Positions 43,892 through 55,315 are shown, counted from the stretch's first letter. The stretch: 64,000 nt of DNA from Plenodomus lindquistii (GCA_025504975.1 JANUWI010000004.1:496001-560000), one strand, 5' to 3'. Program-made: numbers and translations. Notes: generated by a model not told the origin, from the sequence alone.

Positions 43892-44926
43892 GGTAGAGTA
43901 GAGTAGTAGAGTGGAGGGGCGTGTGGAGGTGGAGCATGCAGAGTCATTCATGTTGAAGCTTGTTGATGGATGTGGGGAGGACACTGAATATGAGTGGGAC
44001 GGGAGGGGTGGGTTCTCGATGGTTTGGCGGATGGCAAAGTGGGTTGATCTGTGGAATGTGTGGGGAGTATCGATGGACCTTGAAACTTGAACAGAAGCAT
44101 CGAAGAGATGTGCAAGCTCAGCATCGCAGTTGTAAAGGGTGGTATGATTTGAATAAGAGTCGTTGTTTAGAGTACCCGATGCTCATGTCCTGCAACATTC
44201 TCAACATCCGTGGCTGTGACTTACAATGACGAAACAGCCATGATTCGTACTACAGCGATATTATACAGAACTCGTAGTGCCTTTGTATGCAAATTCACTG
44301 CGGATTGCGCAATTGGCTATATACATAAGTAGGGTTTTGATATATTTCTATACAACGCTGACTTACACAGAACTAGACTTTCAGTGTGCTGAATGGATTT
44401 CGAACAATGCAAGACACTCATGTTCTGCTTTCCTGCACCGTCCCTCCATTTTCATGACCATGTAAATATTCGTCCCCTTTGAATACCTGGTAAGAAGGAT
44501 GATGTGAAAGAGATGTACTGTGGCCAATCGGAAGCAAGTGATTCACTGCAAATACACAGTGCCAACCCAGGATTGAGACATAGAAACGGATGTGGGATCC
44601 AGGTAACTTTCGTCTTGCGATCTCTTGAATACCTTAGAGTGCAGTGATGATGCATGGAAACACGCCTGGCGTCACCACATGTGAAGATTGTCAGAAAAAC
44701 GTTGGGATGACAGAGTTTGATGGACTCGACTTGATGGCTTGAAAATACCGATTAACATTCACGTCCAAGTACACGAGAAGCGGACCAGCCAGTTTTTTGT
44801 AAGTGATTCATAGCTGAAAGCACCCAAGTATGGTTATAACGAGAGATGAATGCGAATGACAAGCAACATATTTGAACATATGAAGATTGCATTCTTTAAT
44901 ATTCACGTATGCTTATGATGCATGAT
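43892..44926. other. Intergenic between convergent genes
   Basis: About 1 kb with moderately AT-rich sequence, short frames and no recognised feature. Confidence 0.55.
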
Positions 44927-45755
44927 TCATGGCTTCTGAGTTTGTGTGTGAGTGGCACGCTCGTGATACTCCCATTGCGCTGGCGGTGCTTCCTCGACAA
45001 GTGGCTCCCAACTATTGCATGTCAGCTTTTGTACGCAATTGTTTTGACGAGGTAACTTACACCTTGGCTGCAATCATTGTGTCAACAAGCTTATGCTCGC
45101 CCTCAGCAACCTGAATGACCTCCTCGATAAGGCCGGCGCCAAGTTGGCTCTCCAGGTCCGAGATGCTTCAGAGGAGTTAGCAGGCCATCCCATCTACTAG
45201 CGAATGGGGATAGACTCACGCCTCAGCGGTGAATTGCGGCTCAGGAGGGACGTCGACGGTGGAAAATGCTCGCTCTGGCGTGTAGTCCTTGTCACCCTTC
45301 ATTAATCTGATATCGGACTTGCGCTGCTTTGCGGTCCGGATGCCCTCTGGGAATGCTTGCACCTTCTCTCCATCCCACTCGGCGGCCTTGTCTCGCTCGT
45401 CGACAGCCTCTTGTGACTTGAGGACGATTGTCTGTCCTACCGAGGTTTCTACAATGTTGTAGTTTGTGACATCCTTGTCAACCAGCTCCTTGATCTTGTC
45501 CTGCCACTCCTTCCAGCCGGCTGGTATCGACTTCTCCACAATCTGCAGACGGTGCTTGGTGAGTGCCTCGGTGGACTGGCGGTATACGGAGGACTCGGGG
45601 ATTTGCCGGAGCTTGTCGAGGGTGGATGTGTAGTGGTACAGCAGGGCTGACCGCGGCGACGGGTGTGTGGTGAGGCCTGTGAGACCGGTGGGCGCGCCGA
45701 CCTCGAGGAACTGGCCGGGCTTGACGCTGGCGAAGAGGCGAAGAGCTGTCCTCAT
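44927..45755 (-). CDS. NADH dehydrogenase (complex I) NDUFA5-like 29.9 kDa subunit
   Basis: Three exons are inferred: 45220-45755, 45061-45165 and 44927-45011, giving 241 residues. Introns have CTAAC and CTGAC branch sites and the phases close. The N-terminus MRTALRLFASVKPGQF is a typical import sequence. The NDUFA5 core follows: TGLTGLTTHPSPRSALLYHY, TLDKLRQIPESSVYRQSTEA, LTKHRLQIVE. The C-terminal half includes ESQLGAGLIEEVIQVAEGEH, KLVDTMIAAKVWEPL and a final WEYHER. It is an accessory subunit of the matrix arm of respiratory complex I. The start is 346 bp from the divergent PDI gene at 46102. The open frame continues upstream of the ATG but has no coding character. Confidence 0.92.
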
Positions 45756-46101
45756 GGTTGCGGGAGTGGTGAGAGCGTGGGGTTGCGGCGCAATGGGTGC
45801 GTCCTGGCGGTGATGCCGTCGACTGCGAGATGCGTCTGCCAAGGGCGGCGGAGGCCGGAGAGCTGATTGGTCCGCCACCATGGATGATGGTTCAGGGACC
45901 AGACGCCTTCGAGACACGACACGCTCCCTTGCGGCCAGCGACAACCCCTCTTACAGTACCACATATCGCGCAGTGATACCAGCTCTCACCGTGGTGCTGA
46001 ATACACAATAATACCACCCGCGCCCCGCACGCGTAACATCCACCCCGTTCTTTTAGAGAGCACCACTGCCGCCTCTCCAGGTAGTCCGCTGCACCGCCGC
46101 A
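45756..46101. other. Divergent promoter (complex I subunit / PDI)
   Basis: The 346-bp interval separates two divergent starts and must hold both promoters. It is GC-rich near 46020. No specific binding site was recognised. Confidence 0.6.
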
Positions 46102-48393
46102 ATGCGCTCCATATTCTATTCTCTCTTGTCGCTGGCGACGATTGCTTCTACCCTGGCAATAGAGACCTCGGGCGCAACACCTACCAAAGCTGCCGCAGAT
46201 GATGACTGGGAGGAGAAGACGCCCGATACCATCTTCAATGGCCAGACTGTCCCGCCTATGATAGAGTTACGCAAGGACAACCTCGACAAAGAGGTCAGCA
46301 AAGGCAACTGGTAGGGCTCTACTCCCATGGATTGGTTTGATTTACTGTCCTAACTCTGCAAACAGGCTGGTCGAGTTCTATTCACCATACTGTGGACACT
46401 GCATGCACTTCAAGCCTACCTACCAAACCGCCTACGAGTTCTATTACACATCGAAACCCCTATTGTCCAAGGACGACGGCGAAGGAGATGGCCTCAACTC
46501 TTTCACGAGATACTATGATTTCAAGTTCGCAAAGGTGGACTGCGTAGCTTACGCCGATGCATGCAATGCGCACAAAGTCAACAGCTACCCGACCTTGATG
46601 TACTTTGTCGATGGCAAGGAGATGCAGAGACAGAGTGGCTCAAAGGAGATGAAGGGCCTCAGCACCTGGATCGAATCGCTTTTGGAGACTATTCGCCCTG
46701 GTTCGCGCAAGGAAGGTGGGCCTAAGCTGCCAAAGGCTGGTGCAACGTCCGTCGAGACTGGTCCAGACACTCTAGAAGCCGTCAAGGAAGAGAAGAAGGA
46801 AGAAGCGGACAGCAAGAAGACTACTGATGATAAAAAGACCGACAACCGGAAGGAGAACGTCAAGAAGCCGGCCAGCACACCATCGGTTCAGGCCACACCT
46901 GCGAAATCTGCGCAGCCAAAATCTGTCAAGGCGAAGCCTGCGTCGAACGCCAATCCTTCAGGCGTTGTCGAACCTTTGACCGCCGAGAGCTTTGACAAGG
47001 TTGTCACAAAAACGCTCGATCCATGGTTCGTCAAGTTTTACGCGCCGTGGTGCCACCATTGCCAGGCTCTTGCCCCTGTCTGGGCGAGTCTCGCGCGTCA
47101 AATGCAGGGCAAACTCAACATTGCTGAAGTGAATTGTGATATCGAGAAGAAGCTATGCAAGGAGGCTGGCGTCAGGGGCTACCCAACCATGCAATTCTAT
47201 CGCGGTGGTGAGCGCATCGAATACGAAGGCATGCGTGGCCTTGGAGACCTTTTGGATTACTCAGAGAAAGCCATGACCATCGGCGCTGGCATCCCGAATG
47301 TCGACGCTGAAGAATTCAAGAAGATGGAAGAGACCGAGGAGGTCATTTTTGTCTACTTCTACGATGTCGCCACTACCTCTGAAGACTTTCAGGCCCTTGA
47401 ACGTCTCCCTCTCAGCCTGGTGGGCCGCGCAAAGCTCGTCAAGACCAATGATAAGGCTCTGTTCGATCGCTTCAAGATATCCACCTGGCCGCGATTGATG
47501 GTAGCTCGCGATGGGAAGCCGTCTTACTACCCACCGTCGACTCCCAAGGACATGCGCGACACGAAGAAGACGCTTACCTGGATGAAGTCTGTCTGGCTCC
47601 CTCTGGTACCGGAGCTGACATCATCCAACGCAAAAGATATTATGGATGGCAAGTTTGTAGTCTTGGGTGTACTGAGCCGAGATCGATCCGATGAGTTCAT
47701 CCTGTCCAAGCGCGAGATGAAGAGCGCAGCGTTAGAATGGATCGACAAGCAGGATACGGCGTACCAACTCGAACGCCAGGAACTGCGCGATGCGAAGCAA
47801 TTGCGCATCGAGGAGGCAGAAGACAAGGACGACCACCGAGCTCTGGCAAACGCCAAGTCTATTCGCATCAACATGGACGAGATTGAGCGTGCGCAAGTCG
47901 GCTTTGCCTGGGTAGATGGTGTTTTCTGGGAACGTTGGATCAGGCAGACCTACGGTATCGACGTCAAGGAGGGCGAGAGGGTCATTATCAACGACGAAGC
48001 CGTAAGTTGTGTATCTCACATCATCGTTCTCGTCTTTACTAACACACACAGAACCATCGCTACTGGGATACCACCATTTCCGGTGAACCCATCCGTCCCA
48101 GCCGTACCTCTATCATGGAAACCCTTGGCAAGGTTACATCGAACCCACCTAAGATCGCTCCTAAATCGACGACTGGTCGCCTCATGGGTGCCTACCTGAC
48201 TGTAAACCACTTCTGTGGCAAACACCCCTTCATCTCGCTCGGAATGTTCGTTGGCCTCTTCACTGCCGCCGTACTGTTCGGCAAGTCGAGACGGAGAAGG
48301 TCGTATGGAAACACAGGAGCGTATTTCCAACTAAACGAGAAGGATGGGCTGTTGGGAGGGATCAGTAACGGAGGCGGCGCAAAACACGATTGA
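46102..48393 (+). CDS. Membrane-anchored protein disulfide isomerase (two thioredoxin domains)
   Basis: Three exons, 46102-46310, 46366-48001 and 48052-48393, give 728 residues. Introns have CTAAC branch sites. Residues 1-20 form a signal peptide (MRSIFYSLLSLATIASTLAI). The first thioredoxin domain has active site CGHC at 79-82 (FYSPYCGHCMHF). A Lys/Glu- then Pro/Ala-rich linker separates it from the second domain with CHHC at 299-302 (FYAPWCHHCQAL). Redox-inactive thioredoxin-like folds probably follow. A coiled-coil (QLERQELRDAKQLRIEEAED) precedes the C-terminal transmembrane helix (ISLGMFVGLFTAAVLF), which ends with SRRRR. The layout matches TMX3/Eps1-type ER oxidoreductases with a short cytosolic tail and no KDEL. 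CHHC instead of CGHC is a known variant that alters redox potential. Confidence 0.9.
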
Positions 48394-48894
48394 TTGCCGC
48401 CATGGGATCGTTTGAGTTTCGGCATAATGAGGCGTTTGGGCGTTGCATTGGAGTGCGTGTTGTAGTATACCTTGGGTTTCGCACTTGTTTCTGGAGCGGG
48501 TGCGCGGGTATGCATCAGTAGAGCATGTGGATGTATGATAATGGAATTGAGAAGACTATGTGGGCGTCTGTGATCATCCCGTGTTCTTGTTTGGTCCCCG
48601 TGGAGACGTCAATACCACCCACCTGGGCAGTACTGGGGAGTAAGCTTCACGTGTTTTCGCGCCATAGCTGCGCTGCCCACCCGTTCGATATCTACCCCAC
48701 CACCCCACCACCAGCACTTCTGCCGCAATCATCAAGCTCTGCACATGCGATACGGTCCTTTCACGCCGCCCCTACCACGCGCCACCTCTGCACTCTCTGT
48801 CAACTCACAAGCCCTCTACACACCACGTGTGCGCCTTGCTCTGCATCAAGCCCATACAGCGTACCCGCACGTAGCTTCCACCACTACCATCAGA
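48394..48894. other. Intergenic / rhodanese leader
   Basis: This is the promoter and leader of the rhodanese gene. An in-frame ATG at 48745 would add 50 residues without obvious conservation. Confidence 0.5.
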
Positions 48895-49398
48895 ATGTCC
48901 AACTTAAACCTCACATCCCTCAACTGGATCACGCGCGAGATCCTTGCAGACACAATCCAGTCCTCGCCCTCACAGTCCCTCCCCGCCAATACAGCGATCG
49001 TTGACGTCCGCGACTCAGACCACGTTGGTGGACACATCAAAGGCAGTACATGGGTGCCGAGCAGTCAGCTGGATTACAAGACGCCGGAACTGATAAGGAC
49101 ATTGAAGGATAAGGAGGTCGTGGTGTTTCATTGCGCGCTAAGTCAGCAGAGAGGGCCAAGTGCGGCGTTGAGGTATTTGAGAGAAAAGGAAAGGTTGGAA
49201 GGGGAGGGGGTTGAAGATGGTGCTGAGGAGAAGGAGGGAGAGACAGACGAGAAGGGTCAGGAAGGAGAGGGGGATGGAAAGAAGAAGCAGAAGGTGTATG
49301 TGCTCAAGGGTGGGTTTACAGAGTGGCAGGAGAAGTTTGGGGAGGATCCGAAGTTGACGGAGGGATACCAGAAGGATATTTGGGAGTTTGGAAACTAG
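48895..49398 (+). CDS. Rhodanese-domain protein (Cdc25-like phosphatase / arsenate reductase type)
   Basis: Single exon, 167 residues from MSNLNLTSLNWITREIL. The rhodanese fold is seen as NTAIVDVRDSDHVGGHIKGS, WVPSSQLDYKT and the active-site loop HCALSQQR (C-x5-R), followed by GPSAALRYLRE. The last segment is VYVLKGGFTEWQEKF. C-x5-R loops of this size occur in Cdc25 and in fungal Ibp1/Ych1/Acr2-type enzymes, which act on phosphate or arsenate rather than sulfur. A highly charged Glu/Gly/Lys insert of about 35 residues (near 100-134) interrupts the fold between a helix and the last strand. The in-frame ATG at 48745 is possible if a 50-residue extension is used, but MSNLN starts the conserved region. 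Confidence 0.87.
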   Translation: MSNLNLTSLNWITREILADTIQSSPSQSLPANTAIVDVRDSDHVGGHIKGSTWVPSSQLDYKTPELIRTLKDKEVVVFHCALSQQRGPSAALRYLREKERLEGEGVEDGAEEKEGETDEKGQEGEGDGKKKQKVYVLKGGFTEWQEKFGEDPKLTEGYQKDIWEFGN

Positions 49399-50297
49399 AA
49401 CCAGAGTATTCGCGTACGTACTACAACATTCTTGAAGTACTATGGACAGGTGAAGTGTTTCTCATACATGGAGCTCAGCAATGAGTTCAGCGATGGCGCA
49501 TGCAGGTTAGAAGGAGAATAGGCATTGATTATTACGTCATTGCTTTCAACCAGGTATAAGAATGAGAAAGACTTTTCAGAAGGGGGACTTCTTAATTTTC
49601 GGAGGGGGGACCAAGCCACATTCAACGCTACCGTCAAGCTTCGTGCCTATAAGTACTGTAAAATCCATAATCAATGATAACAATAGTAATCACTCTCGTC
49701 CTTTTGGTGGCGTTAGACGTCGTGCTGTAACAGCTACTTATTGTACTTCTACGGTCTCTCACAGAGGTAGTCCCCCTCCAAAAATTAGAGATCCTCCATC
49801 TGAAAAGTCCTTTCCATGATTATCGCGTCTTTTCGTTTAGCAACAGCCTGAACAACAATATAAGTACATGAACTATGTCTTGACCCATCAGGATAAAGTC
49901 GCGAGCTACGGGGCTTTGTAAACAAGCCGAAGTTGAAGACAGTCGCAGCGAGTACGATCCAGCTGCTCTGTTTCCGAGGCTTCAGTCAGGGTATTTCAAG
50001 CTCAAGAGTTCACCGTATGGAGTGTTTGATAGATAGAATCGTGCATCTAATAGGCTTCTTGATTCACCGTCCAGTCTGGGTTGCTCCTCGCGTGCGTAAT
50101 TGAAGCTTGCAGTCACGATGTGGTAAAATGCACTCCGATCGCACATACCCCGATCATCGATGGTGAGGCTCGTGCCAAGCCTGGCCCTTGCGCTTCGACC
50201 ATGCCTTTTTGTCCGCTGCGACCTTCCATCACCAACCCTCACCCACAAGACTTGTGCCACACTTTCTCTACACTCAATACCCATCCTAAAACGCAAA
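49399..50297. other. Intergenic with a MITE
   Basis: It contains the inverted-repeat element at 49566-49815, and the promoter of the SR protein gene on the right. Otherwise only short frames. Confidence 0.55.
49566..49815. mobile_element. MITE-like element, about 250 bp, imperfect 48-bp inverted repeats
   Basis: The left end (49566-49613: GAAAGACTTTTCAGAAGG, then GGGGGAC, TTAATTTTCGGAGGGGGG) matches the reverse complement of the right end (about 49767-49815: GGAAAGGACTTTTCAGATGG, then AGGATCTCT, AATTTTTGGAGGGGGAC) with a few mismatches and single-base gaps. The tetranucleotide ATGA lies directly outside both ends (49562-49565 and 49816-49819), a candidate target-site duplication. The interior has no transposase frame. 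The superfamily is not recognised. Confidence 0.72.
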
Positions 50298-51342
50298 ATG
50301 TCCAGGTCAGGTGGCAGTACCACTTTATATGTTACGGGTGAAAATTTGACGCTTTTTGAGTGGTTAGATGTTTTTGTTGACTTGATTCACAGGTTTTGGT
50401 CACGGTACCCGCGCGCGCGACCTTGCCTACGAGTTTGAACGGTATGTCCTCTGAATCCGTACCCCTTATCCTCGCCATTCTCATTGCTGGCCCATTCTGC
50501 CCTGCTGCACTCGCACCTTAGTGCTCTGGCGACGCCTTGCTCAGCCTTCCGGGAGCCGGCCTAAGGTGTTGCACGCCTATGCAGCCGCCGCTCCTTTTCA
50601 CTATGGCCCTCCCCACGCACTACTTCTAATGTCCAGTTCTAACCACCTTCAAGCTACGGTCGCCTCGTCCGCTGCGACATCCCAGCCCCTCGATCCGCGT
50701 CTAGTCGACTGTGAGTTTGCCTAGCCTGATGTGGGGAGCCCGGCTCTAACAGACCAGCAGCTTCGCCTTCGTCGAATACGAGTCGCGCCGTGATGCCGAC
50801 GATGCGTACCACGAGATGCACAACAAGCGCATCGGCCGCGATGACTTGCTGAAGATCGAGGTACGTGAACATGTCCAGCGCACAAGCCAGGAGCTGACAG
50901 ACAGCAGTGGGCACGAACCCCTCCCTCTGCATCCTGGCGCTTCGACTCTGGTCGCGACGCTCCTCGTGGAGGCCGTGGCTCTGAGCGCGGTGGTGATCGT
51001 GGTGACCGTTCGGACCGTGGCGGTGATCGCGGCGACCGCGGTGTCCGCTCTCCTCGTCGTCGCAGCACCTCGCCTCGCCGGGAGCGTGGCGCATCCCCTC
51101 GCAAAGACGACCGTCGCGAGCGCGACTACGACCGCCGCGACCGTGATAGGACTAGGAGCCCTGTCGATGGTGACCGCGAGATGAAGGACGTTCGCGACCG
51201 TGAGGATGACCGTGGCGACCGTGAGCGTGGCGGTGACCGAGAGCGCGACGATAGACGTGAACGTGACCGCGAGCCTGGTGCGGAAGCCGAACCCGTCCGC
51301 AAGAGTGAGACATCCGCAAACTACGAAGACGAACTCCTCTGA
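50298..51342 (+). CDS. SR-type RNA-binding protein (one RRM, RG/RD-rich tail)
   Basis: Five exons are inferred: 50298-50337, 50393-50441, 50654-50710, 50758 or 50761-50860, and 50908-51342, giving 226 or 227 residues. The RRM is split over four exons: RNP2 is TLYVTGF, then GHGTRARDLAYEFER, YGRLVRCDIPAPR and RNP1 FAFVEYES, ending IGRDDLLKIE. The tail starts WARTPPSASWRFDSGR and turns into RGG/GDRGDR and RSPRRRS repeats, typical of nuclear SR splicing or mRNA-export factors. It ends SANYEDELL. The acceptor of exon 4 is a tandem CAGCAG (50755-50760), which would add or drop one Ser right before RNP1. Phases close with either choice. Intron 2 is 212 nt. Target RNAs are unknown. Confidence 0.88.
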
Positions 51343-52576
51343 TCACCAACACAGACGACTCCCCTCCCCCACCACCTGTGCATGAGGACTTGGACGTGGC
51401 TGAGTAGAGTGACGTACCGCTACACTTGCGAACAGTCATTATACCACGGCCATTGTTCTTTTTAACGGGCTTGGGGGCGAGCGATGACAAAATTGGTACG
51501 GCATGGTTGTTTCGATAGTAGAGCAGAGAAAGGGGTGTGGGTTTATGTTCACTTCTCAAGTGGAGGCTAGAGTAACATCTACGTCCTGCCACGGCGTTAA
51601 TCAGATCAGCAGTCGAAAAGCTCGGTTCGAAACATTTCTTGCGAACGACTTCGGCGAATTACATGCGATTCGATTTCTTCCGCGTACTTCTCGGTCGGTC
51701 GGTCGATATCGATGCGGTTCCCTTCCCTGTACACTACCCGACCGAATTTTCAATCGTCGAACACAATGTTCCCTCCCACCCCGTCGTTTCCCCTCGGTTT
51801 CCCCTCGCCGTCCACTCCCCGATGCTCCACGACGCCCTCATCCCCGATGCGATTCTTCACTCACTTGAAGGTTTGTACATTTCGCATCTTGTCCATGTAA
51901 CTACATGCTGTGCACCGTGACCCTGCCTTGTCTACTGCTCTGGCTGTCCATGTACACAGCGATGAGGCTGATTTGTTCAATGAAACCAATATCTTGTCAA
52001 TAGTGATTTCACCCCTTGTTCAGTGGCGCAAACTTACGACATGTGAGGGTAGGTGCGGTTCTGTACGTTACGTACAACTCTTGACGGCTCTTCTCATCTT
52101 TGCGCGCGACTCTGTAGCACATGATTGCCGCGCCGCGCATCTCTTTGGCGGCTTGACCGTGTGAATGTGATTCGCGTCAGTCGGATAGCGGACCGCTTGG
52201 TACGACGCGCTAGTAACAGAAAGGGGAATCGCTGCTAGCTGCATTGCGCGTACTCAGCCACCGACGCGCTCGACGCTGCGACGTCAAGTGTACGAGAGCA
52301 TAACCGGCCGACTTCTGTCCTCTCACGTTTTTCTGCGCTCCTTCTCCAAAAGTCTGGCCTCTTTTCTGCCGACTTGCGACTTTCATTTTCACATTGCAGA
52401 ATCCCTCTCACTTGTGTTCGAGGACGTATCCGAACGAGCTTGTTGCCCAGCCTTGCCGCGCAACGCCCGCTGCTTACGATACGACCAGATAGCGGCATCG
52501 CATTCAGAGGACAAATTCTTCACTGCTGCTCCTTCACTCGTCTCCCTTGGATTCAGTCAGCACGAATACCGCAATC
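51343..52576. other. Intergenic upstream of the CYSTM gene
   Basis: About 1.2 kb with short frames only. From 52200 to 52570 it is probably promoter and leader. No repeats or RNA genes recognised. Confidence 0.5.
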
Positions 52577-53103
52577 ATGGGACAATACGTATGTCCTCTT
52601 CCTGTTGCGCATCGCTGCAGCTGTCGCATCAGCCATCGCCACAGCTCGTACCACATCCATGCCCTTTTCCGGCGGCACGGCATTGTCGCATCCTATTCAG
52701 CATAAATGCACAGCCACTGACAATCTATCAGGACCAAGGCGCACCACCCCAGTACCCCCAATCCCCAGCTCCCATCCACTACGACGCCGGTCCTGCCCCC
52801 CAAAACGGATATTACAACAACGGCGGCGGCGACCCTTCGTACTACGGTGGCAGCCCCAACCCTTATCAGCAGGGTCCACCCCAAGGTCAATACGGTCCTC
52901 CTCAGGGCCAGTACGGACCGCCGCAAGGGTACCAGCAGCCTGGTGGCTACGGACAGCCACCAATGCAGTATCAGCAGGGACCGCCGCCGCCACAGGGAGG
53001 CTACTACCAGGATGACAGGGGAAAGAATGGTGGAGGTGGTGGACTGTTCGCGGGACTGTGTGCTGGACTGGCGTGTTGTTGTTGTTTGGACTGTCTGTTC
53101 TAG
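52577..53103 (+). CDS. CYSTM-type Pro/Gln/Tyr-rich small membrane-associated protein
   Basis: Two exons: 52577-52588 (MGQY only) and 52732-53103, joined by a 143-nt intron (GTATGT donor, CTGAC branch), giving 127 residues. The N-terminal part has PQGQYGPPQGQY and similar YGPPQ repeats with many Gly, Pro and Tyr. The C-terminus is GLFAGLCAGLACCCCLDCLF, a cysteine-rich membrane module that matches the CYSTM pattern (a hydrophobic Cys cluster ending in CLF). Known CYSTM proteins are palmitoylated, associate with the plasma membrane and are linked to stress tolerance. A long open frame from 52288 runs into exon 2, but its upstream part is not coding-like, and the ATG with a GTATGT donor four codons later gives a clean start. 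Confidence 0.82.
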
Positions 53104-54482
53104 ATAAGAGGAGATCAACATGGAAAGATGAGGCTGCGCAAAGGCTTCAGAATCGGCGTGCAGCCATGGTCGAGGTTCGAAGCCGTAGCCTGTTTGGAGG
53201 AGGGGAGATTTGCTTCTTGGTACTGGACGATCAGACAGTGTTTCCTTTGTGGGTTCCTGGGCGTACATTTCGGTTTGGTGACGGGCGCTTCCTTACTTGC
53301 TCGGTTTGGATAAGATACAGTAATTCCCTAATACTGACTTGACACGTCTTATCTTGTGGTTTCCTTCATGTGACTGTCTGCATTGTGACTTTGATGTTAG
53401 CAGTCTTTGATCATTTGATGAAACATACAGATCTTGGTACAAGTCCGAGTTGATTGAGACAATCGAGAATTTGCCTGTATTGGACGCGCTAAAAGGCAGG
53501 TAAGGCGAGCGGCTAAGTCTGTCGCTGTCATGTTCACGAGACAATTTCAAATGTAGTACTTCTATCCCAGCTGTCCGCCTTGTGTAGCTCTGGTCATCAT
53601 GGGGTTATCTGCTGTCTCAGGTGCCGCGACGGAGCCACTCCTGGTACATTGTGTATCGTGACACGATCGTTAGGGGAAACAAGGCTAGAAACAAGGCTGA
53701 GCTAGATTGATCGTGTGCGCATTCTAAATGTCGATAGATGGAGTACATAGAGTAGTAGAGTAGAGTAGGCACACTCTGAGACCCCCAATCTACAATGACT
53801 ACATGATAGGTGGAATGAGTAAACTTTGTATGCTCCACTTTAGACAAGTTGCCTGGCCATCGCTTCCTCATCCATCCGGTCAACCCCACAACGGAAGCCA
53901 CCGCTTCAGCCGCACGGGCTTCGAGGCTGTACACCTAAGTACTCCACACTGCACACTGCACACTGCACACCGACATGACCTCACCCATCTCAACGTCACA
54001 CACAACAACCTCTGACAACTGAACGCGTGTTTGGGGTCCACAGCGGCTTGTTTCTATTTTTGTACAAACGCCAACCGTTCTACTAGAGAGACTGTAGGGT
54101 ATAATAACTTGCTTGTACCTGCATCTACACACAGCGAGTAAAGCTGAAGCACCGCCTTGCAGAATCGATAAAACTTGCTGCTCCTGGGTCAAATCTATTC
54201 GCCGGGTCAAATTACCCGAATCAAACCTTGTCATCCTGGTTGAACACGACGGACGTGCTTCCTTTGTCCTACGCTTCACGACGGCTGCATTCGGAGAACC
54301 GTCGCAAAAGTTCGACTGCAAACGTACTTTCATCTTCGTTTTGGTAGACTACTCGCTGCCTATATTCGAGCAACGTGTTCTAGGCAAAGTCTCCTACAAG
54401 GCAAACATTTTGCGCGTCTCATTCACTTTGAAATTCGCTCCACCCAGCAACCACCTCAGCATCAGCCCGTCCCACAAACATC
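53104..54482. other. Intergenic before the CFEM trio
   Basis: 1.4 kb without a recognisable gene. It includes a short tandem repeat of CACACTG (53944-53970). Confidence 0.55.
53944..53970 (+). repeat. Short 7-bp tandem repeat
   Basis: Three to four copies of the unit CACACTG, about 510 bp upstream of the first CFEM gene. Confidence 0.8.
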
Positions 54483-54954
54483 ATGAAGCTCGCCGGCACA
54501 ACCCTCGCAACCCTGTTGACAGTCCTTCCTGCTGCATGGTCGTTGCCGAACAATCTCTCAATCAGGCAGTTCAAGCTCCCGACCTGTAAAGCGGTAAGTC
54601 CAGCTCTTCACGGCCATCACGATCGCGCTAATATGGCCTAGGAATCATGTCTAGCGACTACGAATGGAACGTTCGGTGCCTGTCCCACATCAGATCTCGC
54701 GTGTCTATGCAGCCTCAACCAGACCGAAGTCACTCGATACGTGAGCATTGTACAACCCTGCATTGATGGCAACGAGGGCAAAGCCGCATGCACGGACGGT
54801 GCGCGATACCGTAAGGCCCTTGCTTGCTTCAAGAGACTTTATGTGAATGTACACTGACATGTCAACAGAATACAAGGATATTCTCAAAACTGTTTGCGCC
54901 AGCGCACAATTCGGTAACAAGACCGTGGAATTTGCGCCAAACACGACTGCTTGA
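54483..54954 (+). CDS. Small secreted CFEM-domain protein
   Basis: Three exons, 54483-54593, 54642-54810 and 54869-54954, give 121 residues. Residues 1-20 form a signal peptide (MKLAGTTLATLLTVLPAAWS). Eight cysteines follow in CFEM order: LPTCKA, ESCLATTNGTFGAC, PTSDLACLC, QPCIDG, AACTDG, KTVC. The Asp before the CxC pair, the axial heme ligand in characterised fungal CFEM proteins, is present (SDLACLC). There is no clear GPI site or transmembrane segment, so a secreted or wall-bound protein is likely. CFEM proteins bind heme or act in adhesion and host interaction; the role here is unknown. Both introns sit at positions shared with the next two genes: phase 0 just after the first cysteine and phase 1 just before the segment with the last cysteine. 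Confidence 0.88.
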
Positions 54955-55315
54955 ACAAACTAAAAACACGAATCAATGATCTTACATGAATGCATTTACA
55001 AAGCGTGTAGACGGCATATACATAATCAATAATACACACACTCCTTACCGCGTCAGCCTCTCCCATCAACGCTCTCTTTCTCTCTTCCTCTGGCGTTGAC
55101 ACGCTATCTCAGAGGTGTCGTACACTAACATTTGACGCATGTAACAGTAATGAGGTTTGTTTACACACAGGCACCCATCACCGCTAGCTTTGCAGGTAAT
55201 TGGCCCACTGCTGTGACGGCAATTCTCGATCAAGGCCCTACTCAGTAGAGCTCCGATCCTCTTGACGTATTACATTACAGTTGCGCCGAGATCTATCTCT
55301 CTCCAGCAATCTTAC
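54955..55315. other. Short intergenic / uncertain 5' end of the next gene
   Basis: This 361-bp stretch may contain the missing 5' exon with the signal peptide of the double-CFEM gene. A candidate is ATG at about 55150 with a GTAATT donor near 55196 and a TTACAG acceptor near 55280, which stays in frame but gives no convincing hydrophobic leader. Confidence 0.35.

Noticed and set aside
45756..45944. N-terminal extension of the complex I subunit
   Set aside because: The import sequence begins at the ATG at 45755; the upstream residues are not conserved-looking.
52288..52731. Long upstream frame of the CYSTM gene as real coding sequence
   Set aside because: The MGQY start with a GTATGT donor and in-phase acceptor gives a normal small CYSTM protein, while the upstream frame has no such character.
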